Positions 42,875 to 52,153 of a DNA stretch of 64,000 nucleotides are shown here, piece by piece. The stretch is from contig NZ_JOCX01000007.1 in NCBI RefSeq assembly GCF_000717915.1, forward strand, positions 124,001-188,000, in the 5' to 3' direction. The stretch comes from Streptomyces sp. NRRL S-244. Lineage in GTDB: Bacteria > Actinomycetota > Actinomycetes > Streptomycetales > Streptomycetaceae. The first letter of the stretch is position 1. Every line of letters begins with the position of its first letter. Both the position numbers and the translations under genes were made by a program. The notes beneath the pieces are model-generated. The model was not told where the DNA came from and did no database searches. It saw only the letters and a program-made list of their open reading frames with translations.

Positions 42875-43453
42875 ATGACGACCCACCGCGAGCGTTCCGC
42901 CGATCCCCGCCCCGCCCCTGCCGGCCCCGCACCGTGGCCGGACGCGACCGGGGTCCACGGAGATCTCCTCGCGGCGAAGTCACGTGTCTACGACCCGTGC
43001 GGATTCACCTGCTCGCAGCCGGTTCCCGAGGCCGAGGGCGCCGCGTACGCCGCGCACGAATTCACCCTGGACACACGCGCCGTCCGCTTCCGCGCGGCCA
43101 AGACGACGCCCACCAAGGTCGGGCAGTTCGTCACCGTGTGGAAGCGGTCTCCGGGGGGCGGGCCCATCCGGCCCTTCGACACCGCGGATCGCGTGGACCT
43201 CTTCGTCATCAGCTGCCATGACGACGAAGGCTTCGGCCAGTTCGTCTTCCCGGTGGACGAGCTCCGCCGGCACGGCGTCGTATCGGTGGACGGTTCCGGC
43301 GGGAAGCGGGGCTTCCGCGTCTACCCGCCGTGGGTGGCCACCGCCAACCGCCAGGCCGACGGCGCGCAGGCGTGGCAGGTGGAGCACTTCCTCCACCTGC
43401 CTCAGGACGGCGCCGTCGACCTGGCCCGCGCCGAGGAGCTGTACCGCCCGTAA
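42875..43453 (+). CDS. MepB family protein
   Basis: A 192-residue soluble protein with the MepB pattern: SRVYDPCGFTCSQPVPEAEGAAYAAHEFTL, then RAAKTTPTKVGQFVTVWKRSPGG and DLFVISCHDDEGFGQFVFP, ending with a Trp and a short acidic tail. In Staphylococcus mepB accompanies the MepA multidrug pump and its regulator, but its function is unknown, and no MepA or MepR is found here. ATG at 42875; single gene, convergent with mscS (9 nt apart). Confidence 0.85.
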   Translation: MTTHRERSADPRPAPAGPAPWPDATGVHGDLLAAKSRVYDPCGFTCSQPVPEAEGAAYAAHEFTLDTRAVRFRAAKTTPTKVGQFVTVWKRSPGGGPIRPFDTADRVDLFVISCHDDEGFGQFVFPVDELRRHGVVSVDGSGGKRGFRVYPPWVATANRQADGAQAWQVEHFLHLPQDGAVDLARAEELYRP

Positions 43454-43462
43454 GGGGTCGGC

Positions 43463-44575
43463 TCAGCCGGTGGTGGCGGGCGAACGGGGCGGGGCCTCGC
43501 GCTGGTGCGGGACCGGCGGGACCGGCGGGAGCGCCGACGCCTGGAGCCCGTCCTGGTGGATCTGGACCGTCCGCGTGGGCGCGGGGATCGAGATGCCCTC
43601 CGCCCGGAACCGCTCGTGCAGGCGCTTGATGAACTCGTGCTTGATCCGGTACTGGTCGCTGAACTCACCGACGCCCAGGATCACCGTGAAGTTGATCCTG
43701 GAATCGGCGAAGGTGTGGAACCGGACCTTGCCCTCGTGGTCGGGGACCGCGCCGTTGATGTCGGCCATCACGCTGTCGACCACGTCGAGCGTCACCCGCT
43801 CCACGTGCTCCAGATCGCTCTCGTAGCCCACGCCCACCTGGACCAGGATCGACAACTGCTGTTCCGGCTGGGTGAAGTTGGTCATGTTCGTCCGCGCGAG
43901 ACGCCCGTTGGGGATGATCACCAGGTTGTTCGACAGGTTGCGGACCACGGTGTTGCGCCAGTTGATGTCGACGACGTACCCCTCCTCCCCACTGCTGAGG
44001 CGGATGTAGTCACCGGGCTGCACGGTCTTCGAGGCGAGGATGTGGACGCCCGCGAAGAGGTTGGCGAGGGTGTCCTGCAAGGCCAGGGCCACCGCCAGAC
44101 CGCCCACGCCGAGGGCGGTGACCAGCGGCGCGATGGACACGCCCACGGTTTCGAGCGCGACGAGCACACCCATCACGAGGACCACGATCCGCGTGATGTT
44201 GACGAAGATGGACGCCGATCCGGCGACGCCGGTCCGGGCCCCCGCCACCGACTGGACGAGACCCGCGATGACCCGGGCCGCGCTGAGCGTGGCGATGAGG
44301 ATGAGCACGGCGGTCAGGGACTGGTTCACGAACCCCAGGACCCGCGCGGTGAGCGGCAGGGTCGAGGCGGCCACCGCGGCGCCGGCGATGACGGCCGCCC
44401 AGGGGGCGAGGGTGCGCAGCGCGTCGACGATGATGTCGTCGCCGGTCCACCGGGTCCGCTCGGCGTGCCGGCCCAGCCAGCGCATCAGGGCGCGCAGCAG
44501 CAGCCCGGCCAGGCCGCCCGCGGCCAGCGCGATCCCGGCCACCAGCCAGTCGTGCAGGAGGAGTTCCCGGTTCAA
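43463..44575 (-). CDS. MscS-type mechanosensitive channel
   Basis: A 370-residue channel of the small-conductance MscS family, releasing solutes on hypo-osmotic shock. Four N-terminal hydrophobic segments (about 9-30, 53-70, 81-104, 128-145) precede the pore helix LVTALGVGGLAVALALQDTLANLFAG (about 148-173), followed by the beta domain (GDYIRLSSGEEGYVVDINWRNTVVRN) and the alpha/beta cage. It starts with TTG at 44575, after GGAGGG; no ATG or GTG in frame would keep TM1. The tail (about 350-370) is Pro-rich. Confidence 0.94.
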   Translation of the reverse strand: MNRELLLHDWLVAGIALAAGGLAGLLLRALMRWLGRHAERTRWTGDDIIVDALRTLAPWAAVIAGAAVAASTLPLTARVLGFVNQSLTAVLILIATLSAARVIAGLVQSVAGARTGVAGSASIFVNITRIVVLVMGVLVALETVGVSIAPLVTALGVGGLAVALALQDTLANLFAGVHILASKTVQPGDYIRLSSGEEGYVVDINWRNTVVRNLSNNLVIIPNGRLARTNMTNFTQPEQQLSILVQVGVGYESDLEHVERVTLDVVDSVMADINGAVPDHEGKVRFHTFADSRINFTVILGVGEFSDQYRIKHEFIKRLHERFRAEGISIPAPTRTVQIHQDGLQASALPPVPPVPHQREAPPRSPATTG

Positions 44576-44765
44576 CGGAGGCCCTCCGCTCGGCGCCGGA
44601 CCGGGGGAGCGGCGACGGGCCCGGCGGGCCGTCGTATGAGGTGTGTCGTCACCTTGTCACCTGTCAGTTTCTCGTGCGTGGAGCCGCGTTCGGGCGCGTG
44701 TACGCATTCCGGAACGGGCTGCCATCCTGCCCCATGGCCCGAGGCCCCCCGCAGGTGGGCCGGTG

Positions 44766-47552
44766 TCAGGTGGCCGGGACCGTGGCCGTCGGGGTGTTCC
44801 AGCCTGTGATCCGGATCCTGGGCGCGGACCCGCGCAGGTCGGCGGTGCGGTAGGTCGCCGTCAGGGTGGCCGACTCGCCGGGCCACAGGCTGATCTGGTT
44901 GTCCGACCACTGCACGGGCAGGACGGGGGCGTCCTTGCCGTCGACCAGGTGGAGGTCGGTGAGCAGGGCCGGGGTGTTCCCGGTGCCGGTGTTCCGTACG
45001 GTGACGACCGTCGTGGAGGTCGACGGTGCGTCGGCGGCCACGCTCGTCGTCGCCGTGGCGGAGACGGCCGCCTGGGCCATCGACCGCAGCCCGGTGAGAT
45101 CGGCGTAGGCCGTGGTCGGGGTGTGCCACCAGTCGCTCTCGTCGTAGTCGAGGACGTCCCGGCGCGTGGAGAGCCAGTACACGTTGCGGCTCACCTCGCG
45201 CCCGGCGGCGTCGGTCAGGACCAGCCGCGCGAGATGGGTCGTCGACAGCCCGTCCACCGTCGCCGGCAGGGTCAGCGCGATGGCCTTCGCCCCGTCCCCG
45301 CCGACGGCGAGGCCCGTCACCGTCCGGTCGTACTTCCGCGTCCCGTCGGTGTTGAAGAGGGAGACCCGCGCGGTCAGCCCCGACACCGCCGCCGTACGGC
45401 GGTTGACGACGGCCACCGTCCGGTCGTCGTACGAGTACTGGATGTGCAGCGGCTCGTTCGCCTTCTTCGCGCCGAAGTAGGCGCCGTTCTGGTCGAGGTA
45501 GCGGTCCACGAGCTGCCAGTGCAGCGAGGTCCAGCCGCTGTTGAACATCCAGTAGATCACCCCCGTCGACGGCTTCGAGGCGTCGGTGGCGTTGCGCGCG
45601 TACGCCTCGTACTGCGCGCGGACGTTCTCGTACTGGGCGAGCTGAGCCTTGGCGACGTAGTCCTCCAGGCTGCGCGGGGCGCCGTACCGGGCGCTCAGCG
45701 CATCGTCGTACAGCTTGAGCGTCGCGTACGTGCGCGAGGGCGAGCGGTGGTACTGCGGCGCGGCCGGGTCCTTCCAGAGCGAGGTCAGCTCGGCCGGGGA
45801 CATCATGCGGCGCAGGGTGTCCAGGGTCGGGATGTCGGGGCCCGCGCTGGTCTCGGAGTTGAAGCCGGTGGCCCCGCCCTCCCGCTTGTCGTACCAGTAG
45901 CCCGGCGGCACCCAGTCGTACGGTCCCGGCATCCGCATCCCCGAAGCGCCGGTGAGCGGCGCCGACTTGGCGGTTGCGGCGGGGATCACCGGGGTGGGCC
46001 AGTCGGCGGCCCTCAGCGCGTCGACGTAGCCCCGCTCGATCTCCGCGTCCGGGGCGAAATCGCTGCCGATGAGGAAGGAGATGACGCTGGGGTGATCGCG
46101 CAGGCGGGCGGCCTCGGCGGCCATGGAGGCCTCGGCGACGGGGTGGTCGGCCTCCGACCAGCTCTCTCCGGCCTCGGTGCCGTTGACCTCGCCCTCCCAT
46201 TTGGTGCAGCACTGCCAGCCGGGCAGGGTGAGGATCCCGTACCGGTCGGCGAGGTCGAAGAACTCGTCCTGTTCGAGGTGCCCTTCCAGGCGCAGGGTGT
46301 TGAGGCCCAGGTCCCGTGCGTACGCCAGCCTGTCCTCCGCGTAGGCGGGGTCCCAGCGCAGCAGCTCGTCGGGGGACCAGCCCGCGCCCCGGATCAGCAG
46401 CGGCCGGCCGTTGACGGAGTACTGGCGGGCGCCGTCCTTGTTGAGCGGCGCCTGCACGCTGCGGATGCCGAAGCCGTGGCGGACCCGGTCGGAGACGCCT
46501 GCGCCGGCGTCGGCGTCCGATCCCGGGACCGGGACCGTGACCGCCAGATCGAGCTCGTACAGCTCCTGCGCGCCCATTCCGGCCGGCCACCACACCCGCG
46601 GCCGGTCGAGGTGCAGCTGCGGGGTGTCGGCCGGGGTGAAGGCCACCGTCTTCGTCTCGTGGGCGCGCAGCGGCACGTCCCGCCGGAAGGCGATCCCCGA
46701 CCCGATGGTGCCGGAGACCGCGGCGGTGACGTCCTCGGCCGACTCGTTGCGGACCTTCGCCTTCACGGTCAGGTCCGCGGAGTCCAGGGACGGCAGAGCC
46801 AGGCTGGTCAGCACGTGCGCGTCGCGCAGGGCGACGGGGCCGCCGCGCCGTACGAGCACGTCGCGGACGATGCCCATGTTCTCGTCCGGGGGCGGCTGCA
46901 GCCAGTCGAGCCAGCCCATGGTGAGGTTCTTGCGCGGATTGTTCGGCTGGATCCGGAAGGCCACCGCGTTGGCGCCGGCCCGCACCAGTGCGGTGACGTC
47001 GAGCTCGTGGTGCGTGTACGCGCCGACGACCGCGGAGGCCGTGGCGACCTGCTTCCCGTTGACGAACACGTCCGCCGCGGAGACGACCCCGCTGAAGTCC
47101 AGGTACGTGCGCGCGGAGGTGTCGGCCACGGTGAACTCGGCGCGGAACCACCACGGCACGGTGAAATCGGCGGCCGGGATGCGCTGCTGGGCGGTGGAGT
47201 AGAAGGGGTCGGGATGCGTGCCGTCCGCGACCAGGGCGGCCAGCACGGTCGACCGGGGCCCCGCCGGGTGCCAGCCGGTCGTCCGGTACCCCGGGGCGGA
47301 GACGAGGGCCGCCGCGTCGGAGACCTCGGCCGTCGAGCGGATGGCGTACCCGGACAAGGGCGTGGTGCTCCCCGGGTCCGCGGGGACGGCGGTCACCGCC
47401 CGTACGTGCGGCGCCCGGGGGGAGGGAGCCGCGGCCGGCGCGCCCGCCACGAGCGCGCCCAAGAGGCCGAGCACGGCCAGGACCGAGGTTTCCCATCGAA
47501 CGGCGCGGACGACACGGACAGCGCGGACAGCACGGACAGGAGTGGGGAACAC
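44766..47552 (-). CDS. Secreted exo-beta-D-glucosaminidase (GH2, CsxA-like)
   Basis: A 928-residue glycoside hydrolase that removes glucosamine from the non-reducing end of chitosan. Signal region (1-43), sugar-binding jelly roll (about 60-240; TYLDFSGVVSAADVFVNGKQV), Ig-like domains and TIM barrel (about 370-720), C-terminal Ig-like modules. Key acids are Asp499 in FLIGSDFAP and Glu568 in GFNSETSAG. They match in order and spacing the Asp469 acid/base and Glu541 nucleophile of Amycolatopsis CsxA as I recall them. I start at GTG 47552 (GGAGA upstream). The N-terminal 20 residues have a repeated RAVR pattern. Confidence 0.92.
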   Translation of the reverse strand: MFPTPVRAVRAVRVVRAVRWETSVLAVLGLLGALVAGAPAAAPSPRAPHVRAVTAVPADPGSTTPLSGYAIRSTAEVSDAAALVSAPGYRTTGWHPAGPRSTVLAALVADGTHPDPFYSTAQQRIPAADFTVPWWFRAEFTVADTSARTYLDFSGVVSAADVFVNGKQVATASAVVGAYTHHELDVTALVRAGANAVAFRIQPNNPRKNLTMGWLDWLQPPPDENMGIVRDVLVRRGGPVALRDAHVLTSLALPSLDSADLTVKAKVRNESAEDVTAAVSGTIGSGIAFRRDVPLRAHETKTVAFTPADTPQLHLDRPRVWWPAGMGAQELYELDLAVTVPVPGSDADAGAGVSDRVRHGFGIRSVQAPLNKDGARQYSVNGRPLLIRGAGWSPDELLRWDPAYAEDRLAYARDLGLNTLRLEGHLEQDEFFDLADRYGILTLPGWQCCTKWEGEVNGTEAGESWSEADHPVAEASMAAEAARLRDHPSVISFLIGSDFAPDAEIERGYVDALRAADWPTPVIPAATAKSAPLTGASGMRMPGPYDWVPPGYWYDKREGGATGFNSETSAGPDIPTLDTLRRMMSPAELTSLWKDPAAPQYHRSPSRTYATLKLYDDALSARYGAPRSLEDYVAKAQLAQYENVRAQYEAYARNATDASKPSTGVIYWMFNSGWTSLHWQLVDRYLDQNGAYFGAKKANEPLHIQYSYDDRTVAVVNRRTAAVSGLTARVSLFNTDGTRKYDRTVTGLAVGGDGAKAIALTLPATVDGLSTTHLARLVLTDAAGREVSRNVYWLSTRRDVLDYDESDWWHTPTTAYADLTGLRSMAQAAVSATATTSVAADAPSTSTTVVTVRNTGTGNTPALLTDLHLVDGKDAPVLPVQWSDNQISLWPGESATLTATYRTADLRGSAPRIRITGWNTPTATVPAT

Positions 47553-47569
47553 GATGGTCTCCGAGAAGC

Positions 47570-48364
47570 TCAGGCGGCGAGGGCCGAGGTGATCACGAGC
47601 GGCGGTTCGGCCCGCTCCGCGGTCCACGGGTAGCGGTGCAGGAGACCCGGGTCGGCGAGGGCCAGTGCCTCGTCCACCGTGGGCCGGCGCTGGGTGACGG
47701 CGCGGAAGCGGGCGCTCTCGAGGAGGACCGGCAGCCGGTCGACGGGCCAGGCGTGGTTGCGTACCTCCTGCCAGGTCCCGTCCGTGCGCCGCAGCCGGAG
47801 CGGCATCTCCTCGCCCGGCCGGTACGAGGCACCCGCGGTGCCCACGCGCAGCGAGGCGTACTCCAGCTCCGTGCACGTGGGGTCGGTGGACAGCAGGACG
47901 AGCGGGGCTCCGGGCCGCAGCAGGCGGCGGATCTCGGCGAACACCCCGAGCAGGGCCTCCTCGGTCGGCAGCGAGGCCAGGACGTGATTGCACATCACCG
48001 CGTCCGCGCACCCGTCGGGCAGGCCGGTCACCCGGCCGTCCCTGACCAGGTGGAACTCCGCCACCGCCGTCGCCGTGCTGCGGGCCAGCGCCAGCATCTC
48101 GGCCGACGTGTCCACGCCCAGCACCCGCGCGCCCAGCACTCGCGCCGCCCGGTCGGCGACCCGGCCGGGCCCGCAGCCGTAGTCCACGAGCACACCGTCC
48201 GTGCCGATCCGGCGGGACAGCGCCTCGAACACGAACGGATAGCCGAGCAGCCAGTCGGTGGCCGCCTCCACCGCCGCGAACGCCTCCGCCCCGGCAGGCC
48301 CGGACCAGGCGCCGCCCTCTTCCTCGTGTCCGTCTTCCGCATGTCCCTCTGACGCGTTGTTCAC
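47570..48364 (-). CDS. Class I SAM-dependent methyltransferase
   Basis: A 264-residue methyltransferase. SAM motif I is LVDYGCGPGRVADRAARVLG (about residues 59-78), VLGVDTSAEMLALA follows, and ADAVMCNHVLASLP is motif II. The first 20 residues are acidic. It is 17 nt upstream of the GH2 gene on the same strand, close enough for one transcript, although the activities appear unrelated. GTG start at 48364. No substrate can be named. Confidence 0.88.
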   Translation of the reverse strand: MNNASEGHAEDGHEEEGGAWSGPAGAEAFAAVEAATDWLLGYPFVFEALSRRIGTDGVLVDYGCGPGRVADRAARVLGARVLGVDTSAEMLALARSTATAVAEFHLVRDGRVTGLPDGCADAVMCNHVLASLPTEEALLGVFAEIRRLLRPGAPLVLLSTDPTCTELEYASLRVGTAGASYRPGEEMPLRLRRTDGTWQEVRNHAWPVDRLPVLLESARFRAVTQRRPTVDEALALADPGLLHRYPWTAERAEPPLVITSALAA

Positions 48365-48546
48365 AGCTCCCCACTATCGGCCCGGCGGGCCGGACGGCGG
48401 TTGCGGCGCGCCCGTCCGGCACCCCGACGGCGAGGGTCGGCCAACCGGGGCGAGTGCGGTGTTCCACCGGGGCGGCTGGTGTTTCCGGCCACGCGAGCCG
48501 GGCAGTGTGGTGGGCCCAGGCCCTCGAACGACGCGAAAGGCACGCC

Positions 48547-49707
48547 ATGACCTCGCCCGTCGGCAGCGAGCCGCTCCCCAACGCCCGCGAGCTGTTCGAC
48601 ATCCCCGACGGCATCGCCTACTTCAACACCGCCAGCGTGGCACCGACGCTGCGCACCGGACTCGTCGCGGGCGAGGCCGCCCTGCTCAAACGTGCCCAGC
48701 CCTGGCGGCTCCTGGGCCCCGACTGGTTCAGCGGGGCCGAGGAGCGCCGGGCACTGTTCGCGGGCCTCATCGGGGCCACCGCCGACGACATCGCCCTCGT
48801 ACCGGCGACCAGCTACGGGTTCGCGGTGGCCGCCGCCAACCTGACGGCGCGGGCCGGCAGCCGGATCCTGGTCCTCGACGGCGAGTACCCGTCAGGGATC
48901 TACACCTGGTGGCGGTTCGCCGAGCGTACGGGGGCCTCGATGCTCACCGTCCGGCGCGAGCCCGGCCAGACCTGGACCGAGGCCGTCCTGGACGCCCTCG
49001 ACGACACCGTGGCCGTGGTCTCGGTGCCCCGGGTGCACTGGACGGACGGCGCCCTGCTCGACCTGGACCGGATCGCCGAAGCCACCCGGGCCGCCGGCGC
49101 CGCCCTGGTCATCGACGCCAGCCAGTCCGCCGGTGCCATCCCGATCGACATGGGCACGCTGCGGCCCGACTTCCTCGTCAGCGTCGGCTACAAGTGGCTG
49201 CTCGGCCCCTTCGGGCTCGGCTACCTGTACGTGGCTCCGGACCGGCAGGAGGGGCGGCCGCTGGAGGAGAACTGGATCGTGCGCAAGGACTCCGACGACT
49301 TCGGGCGGCTCGTCGAGTACCGCACCGAATACCAGCCCGGAGCCCGCCGCTTCGACGTGGGCGCGCGCACCGCCTTCGAACTCACCCCCATGGCGCTCGC
49401 CGCCCTGGAACAGCTGTCGGCCTGGACCGTCCCCCGGGTCGCCGTCACCCTGGCGGCCACCACGGCCCGTATCGCCTCGGCGGCGCGGGAGCGGGGGCTG
49501 CCGGTCCCGTCGCCGCGCGGCCCGCACATGCTCGGCATCACGGTCCCCGACGGACTCCAGAAGCGCGTGGTGGCGGCGCTGGAGGAGGCGAACGTGTTCG
49601 TCGGGGCCCGCGGCTCGGCCATCCGCATCAGCCCCCATCTCCACACCACCGGCGCCGACATCGAACAACTGCTGAGCGCGCTGGACGCCGCGTTGAACCG
49701 GCCGTGA
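48547..49707 (+). CDS. Class V aminotransferase (cysteine-desulfurase-like PLP enzyme)
   Basis: A 386-residue PLP enzyme of the aminotransferase V/SufS group. It has an N-terminal YFNTASVAPTLRTGL, the PLP-phosphate region VPATSYGFAVAAANL, VIDASQSAGAIPID, where Asp contacts the pyridine nitrogen, and the Schiff-base Lys in SVGYKWLLGPFG (about residue 217). The late RISPHLHTTGADI is a standard ending. No conserved Cys sits in the desulfurase active-site loop, so lyase, desulfurase or epimerase chemistry stays open. Divergent from the methyltransferase. ATG preceded by GAAAGG. Confidence 0.92.
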   Translation: MTSPVGSEPLPNARELFDIPDGIAYFNTASVAPTLRTGLVAGEAALLKRAQPWRLLGPDWFSGAEERRALFAGLIGATADDIALVPATSYGFAVAAANLTARAGSRILVLDGEYPSGIYTWWRFAERTGASMLTVRREPGQTWTEAVLDALDDTVAVVSVPRVHWTDGALLDLDRIAEATRAAGAALVIDASQSAGAIPIDMGTLRPDFLVSVGYKWLLGPFGLGYLYVAPDRQEGRPLEENWIVRKDSDDFGRLVEYRTEYQPGARRFDVGARTAFELTPMALAALEQLSAWTVPRVAVTLAATTARIASAARERGLPVPSPRGPHMLGITVPDGLQKRVVAALEEANVFVGARGSAIRISPHLHTTGADIEQLLSALDAALNRP

Positions 49708-49813
49708 GCCGGCCGTGCAGTCGTTCTGGTGGAAACGCACGCCTGTGCGTAGGATTCCGGCGTCCCATCGCACCTTGAACGCAGCTGTCCACAAAGCGAG
49801 TTCGGAGGTCCTG

Positions 49814-50227
49814 TTGAGATCGAACCAGCGTGTCCCGCGTCGATTAGCGGCCTTGGCCGTCGGCTTGGCGGCCGTCCTGGCCGCTCCCGTCGGCTCGTCG
49901 GCCGCGGCTGCCGCGCAGCCGGCCGCGCCCGCGGTCACCGCGGTGGCCGCCGCCCCGGCGGTGGCCTTCCCCGGCAACCAGGTCAACTACCAGTACGACA
50001 GCGCCCGGCTCCAGATGTCCGCCACCGGCGGCACGACCCCGTATTCCTGGTCGGCGGTCAGCCTGCCGACCGGCCTCACGATCAACGCCTCGACCGGGCT
50101 GATCTCCGGCGTGCTGCGCGGCAGCGGCACCCGTACCGTGACGGTCACGGCGAAGGACGCGGTCGGCGCCACGGGCTCCACCACGTTCACCTGGCGCGTG
50201 ATCCGCGACGCCTGCCCCCGCTGCTGA
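49814..50227 (+). CDS. Secreted putative-Ig (He_PIG) domain protein with C-terminal CPRC
   Basis: A 137-residue protein whose best start is TTG at 49814, because GGAGG lies 5 nt upstream and no ATG or GTG fits. Signal peptide (about residues 1-37), then a single He_PIG Ig-like domain with LQMSATGGTTPYSWSAVSLPTGLTINASTGLISG (about 67-100). It ends with the sequence CPRC at the extreme C terminus, a possible cross-link or metal site. He_PIG domains mediate protein or glycan binding on surfaces. A 19-bp hairpin follows. Confidence 0.8.
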   Translation: MRSNQRVPRRLAALAVGLAAVLAAPVGSSAAAAAQPAAPAVTAVAAAPAVAFPGNQVNYQYDSARLQMSATGGTTPYSWSAVSLPTGLTINASTGLISGVLRGSGTRTVTVTAKDAVGATGSTTFTWRVIRDACPRC

Positions 50228-50240
50228 ACCGCCGCTCGGA

Positions 50241-50297
50241 GCCCCGCGTCGCGGGCGGCGCCGGCGCGCGCCGCGGCGGCCGCCCGCGACGCGGGGC
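50241..50297 (+). terminator. Large terminator-like hairpin (19-bp perfect stem)
   Basis: The 19-nt arm at 50241-50259 (starts GCCCCGCGTC) is perfectly complementary to 50279-50297, with a 19-nt GC loop, 13 nt after the Ig-domain gene stop. Confidence 0.7.
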
Positions 50298-50356
50298 ACC
50301 CCCGGAAACCATCCGTGCGCCCTGCGGCGTCCCTGCGGGGGAGGGGGGTGGTGTTC

Positions 50357-50938
50357 ATGTCAGAGGCTGAGCCGCGGGTGCGGGGGCTCGCCGCGTTGGT
50401 GCCCGTCGTGGCGGCCGCGGCCCTGTACGGCTGGGCGCACTGGTGCTACGCCGGCGCCTCGGCGCCGTCCGGCACGGTCGCGCTGGTGGGCGGAGCGGTC
50501 CTGGTCGTCGGCGCCTCGGTGGTGTACTTCGCCTGCGTCGACGGGAGCCGGAGCGTCTTCGGGGCGATCTTTCTGGCCCTGGGGCTGCTGCTCACCGTGA
50601 CGGCCACGGACCAGGCGGCGGCGCGCGCGGAGGTCGCCCTGTGCGTCGTACGCGAGGTGCAGGAGCAGAAGACGAGCTCCGCCGGCGAGGGCCTCCCGGG
50701 CGAGAGGATCGTCTACCGCCACGTACTGAACTGCCCCGGCGGCTATCCGGACGAGCTCGCGGACGACCGGCGCATCGCGGCCGCGGGCGGGGAGGTCCGC
50801 GTCGCCTACGACCCCCGGCACCGGGTGTCCCCGGCGCCGGAGGGTGCGAACTCGCCCTGGGCGGCCGCTCTGGGCGCCGTGGCCCTGCTCGCCCTGAGCG
50901 CGCTGCTGGCCGGCGCCGGCCGCATCCGGGAGCCGTAG
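50357..50938 (+). CDS. Membrane protein of unknown function
   Basis: A 193-residue protein with about three N-terminal membrane segments (12-30, 41-60, 65-83), a soluble outer or inner domain of about 85 residues with Cys pair VALCVVREVQEQ and VLNCPGGYPDEL, and a final membrane helix (about 166-186). The soluble part ends with VRVAYDPRHRVSP, a pattern shared with DUF3592-like membrane proteins. Start at ATG 50357 after GGGGGTGGTG. Not in an operon. Confidence 0.75.
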   Translation: MSEAEPRVRGLAALVPVVAAAALYGWAHWCYAGASAPSGTVALVGGAVLVVGASVVYFACVDGSRSVFGAIFLALGLLLTVTATDQAAARAEVALCVVREVQEQKTSSAGEGLPGERIVYRHVLNCPGGYPDELADDRRIAAAGGEVRVAYDPRHRVSPAPEGANSPWAAALGAVALLALSALLAGAGRIREP

Positions 50939-50958
50939 ACCTCCCGACGCGGAGCGGG

Positions 50959-51600
50959 TTATTCCGGCTTCGGGGGTACGTAGAACTCGGTCGTCGCGTG
51001 CACCGCCGCGGCCACGGCCGCAGCCGGCTCACCGGACGCCGTGTGCGCCTCGCCCCAGGCCTCGCTGCTGCCCGTCATGAACGCCCGGGCATCGTCCGAC
51101 GCCATCCACGCGACCGCCTCCGACGGGTGTACGGAATTGCCCGCCAGGTGCATCCCGAGCCCCAGTACGGTGAGGTCCCAGCCGACACCGACCGCCCCGG
51201 GCCCGTACTGGCCCCAGAACTTCGGGTCCACCACCGCGACGTGTTCGAGCTCGAAGACGGTCCGCTCCGCGCCCTCGGGAGTCAGCCGCACCTCCACCTC
51301 GCTGAACCCGGGCGCCTGGCCCATCACCCAGCTCACCCGCAGCAGCCTCGGCGGCTCGCACCGCAGGATCTCCCCGCCCGCGTTCCCCTCCAGCTGGTAG
51401 CGCCCGCCCGGCCGCAGGTCGCCGCTGACCGGGAGGAACCACCGCCCGAGCCGGTCCGGACTCGTACAGGCGTCCCATACGTCCTCGACGCCGGCCGGGT
51501 ACGTACGGCGCAGCAGTACGGTCCGCGCCTCCTCGCCACCCGCCTCGCGGCGGCCGACCTCGCGGTGGATGTCGTTGATCTGTCCGACGATGTCGCTCAT
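50959..51600 (-). CDS. SRPBCC (AHSA1-like) ligand-binding protein
   Basis: A 213-residue START/AHSA1-fold protein: VLLRRTYPAGVEDVWDACTSPDRLGRWFLPVSGDLRPGG near the N terminus, EILRCEPPRLLRVSWV and FELEHVAV. The Streptomyces members of this type are usually encoded next to an ArsR regulator, as here, with a 4-nt ATGA overlap. The C-terminal part has an extra helical segment (AVAWMASDDARAFMTGSSEAW). The ligand is unknown; a hydrophobic pocket is the family rule. Confidence 0.92.
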   Translation of the reverse strand: MSDIVGQINDIHREVGRREAGGEEARTVLLRRTYPAGVEDVWDACTSPDRLGRWFLPVSGDLRPGGRYQLEGNAGGEILRCEPPRLLRVSWVMGQAPGFSEVEVRLTPEGAERTVFELEHVAVVDPKFWGQYGPGAVGVGWDLTVLGLGMHLAGNSVHPSEAVAWMASDDARAFMTGSSEAWGEAHTASGEPAAAVAAAVHATTEFYVPPKPE

Positions 51601-51956
51601 CGCGCTTCTCCTCGTTCCTGTTCCCGCCGCTCGCGGCGGCCCCGCGCGAGCTCCGTGCCCAGCGCGTCCAACCGCTGCTCCCAGAAGCCGCGGAACCTGT
51701 CCAGCCAGGCGTCCACCTCGCGCAAGGGCTCGGCCTGGACTGCGTACAACCGCCGGGTCCCTTCCGCCCGTACGACGGCGAAGCCGCTCTCCCGCAGCAC
51801 CCGCAGGTGCTGCGACACGGCGGGCTGAGAGATCCCGAACTCTTTCCGGATCACTTCGCTGACGGCCCCGGACGGCTGCTCGCCGGCGGCGAGCAGCTCC
51901 AATATCCGGCGCCGCACGGGGTCTCCGAGAACATCAAAGGCGTGCACGGCCGCCAC
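51597..51956 (-). CDS. ArsR-family winged-helix repressor
   Basis: A 119-residue regulator with AFDVLGDPVRRRILELLAAGEQPSGAVSEV, HTH recognition region FGISQPAVSQHLRVLRESGF and the wing AEGTRRLYAVQ. No metal-binding cysteines, so it is not a metal sensor. Head of a two-gene operon with the SRPBCC protein. The GTG start at 51956 has GAGGAG 7 nt upstream. The palindrome just upstream (51970-51994) is its likely operator, giving autoregulation. Confidence 0.94.
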   Translation of the reverse strand: MAAVHAFDVLGDPVRRRILELLAAGEQPSGAVSEVIRKEFGISQPAVSQHLRVLRESGFAVVRAEGTRRLYAVQAEPLREVDAWLDRFRGFWEQRLDALGTELARGRRERREQERGEAR

Positions 51957-51969
51957 TATGCCACTCCTC

Positions 51970-51994
51970 GCTTATATAAGCAATGGCTTAGATA
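51970..51994. promoter_or_regulatory. ArsR operator candidate
   Basis: GCTTATATAAGC (51970-51981) is a perfect 12-bp palindrome. In addition TATATAAGC AATG GCTTAGATA forms a wider inverted repeat with one mismatch. This AT-rich patch starts 14 nt before the regulator's start codon and also fits a -10 region. Confidence 0.65.
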
Positions 51995-52153
51995 GCTGGG
52001 GCCGTGGCCGACGGCGACGGCCTCGCCGATCGAGTGAATCCGCTTCCCGGACGGACACGCCACCGCGGCCTGCCGGGCGGACGGATGACGGGGCCGGTAC
52101 GGTCCGGTTCCGTTCAGTTCGGTTCGACGCATCGAGGACGAGGAGGGCCGGAC

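Noticed and set aside
44643..47633. Long plus-strand open frame of almost 1000 codons opposite the GH2 gene
   Set aside because: It is the antisense shadow of the GH2 gene. The residues are Arg/Gly/Val-rich and show no domain, while the minus strand shows full GH2 motifs.
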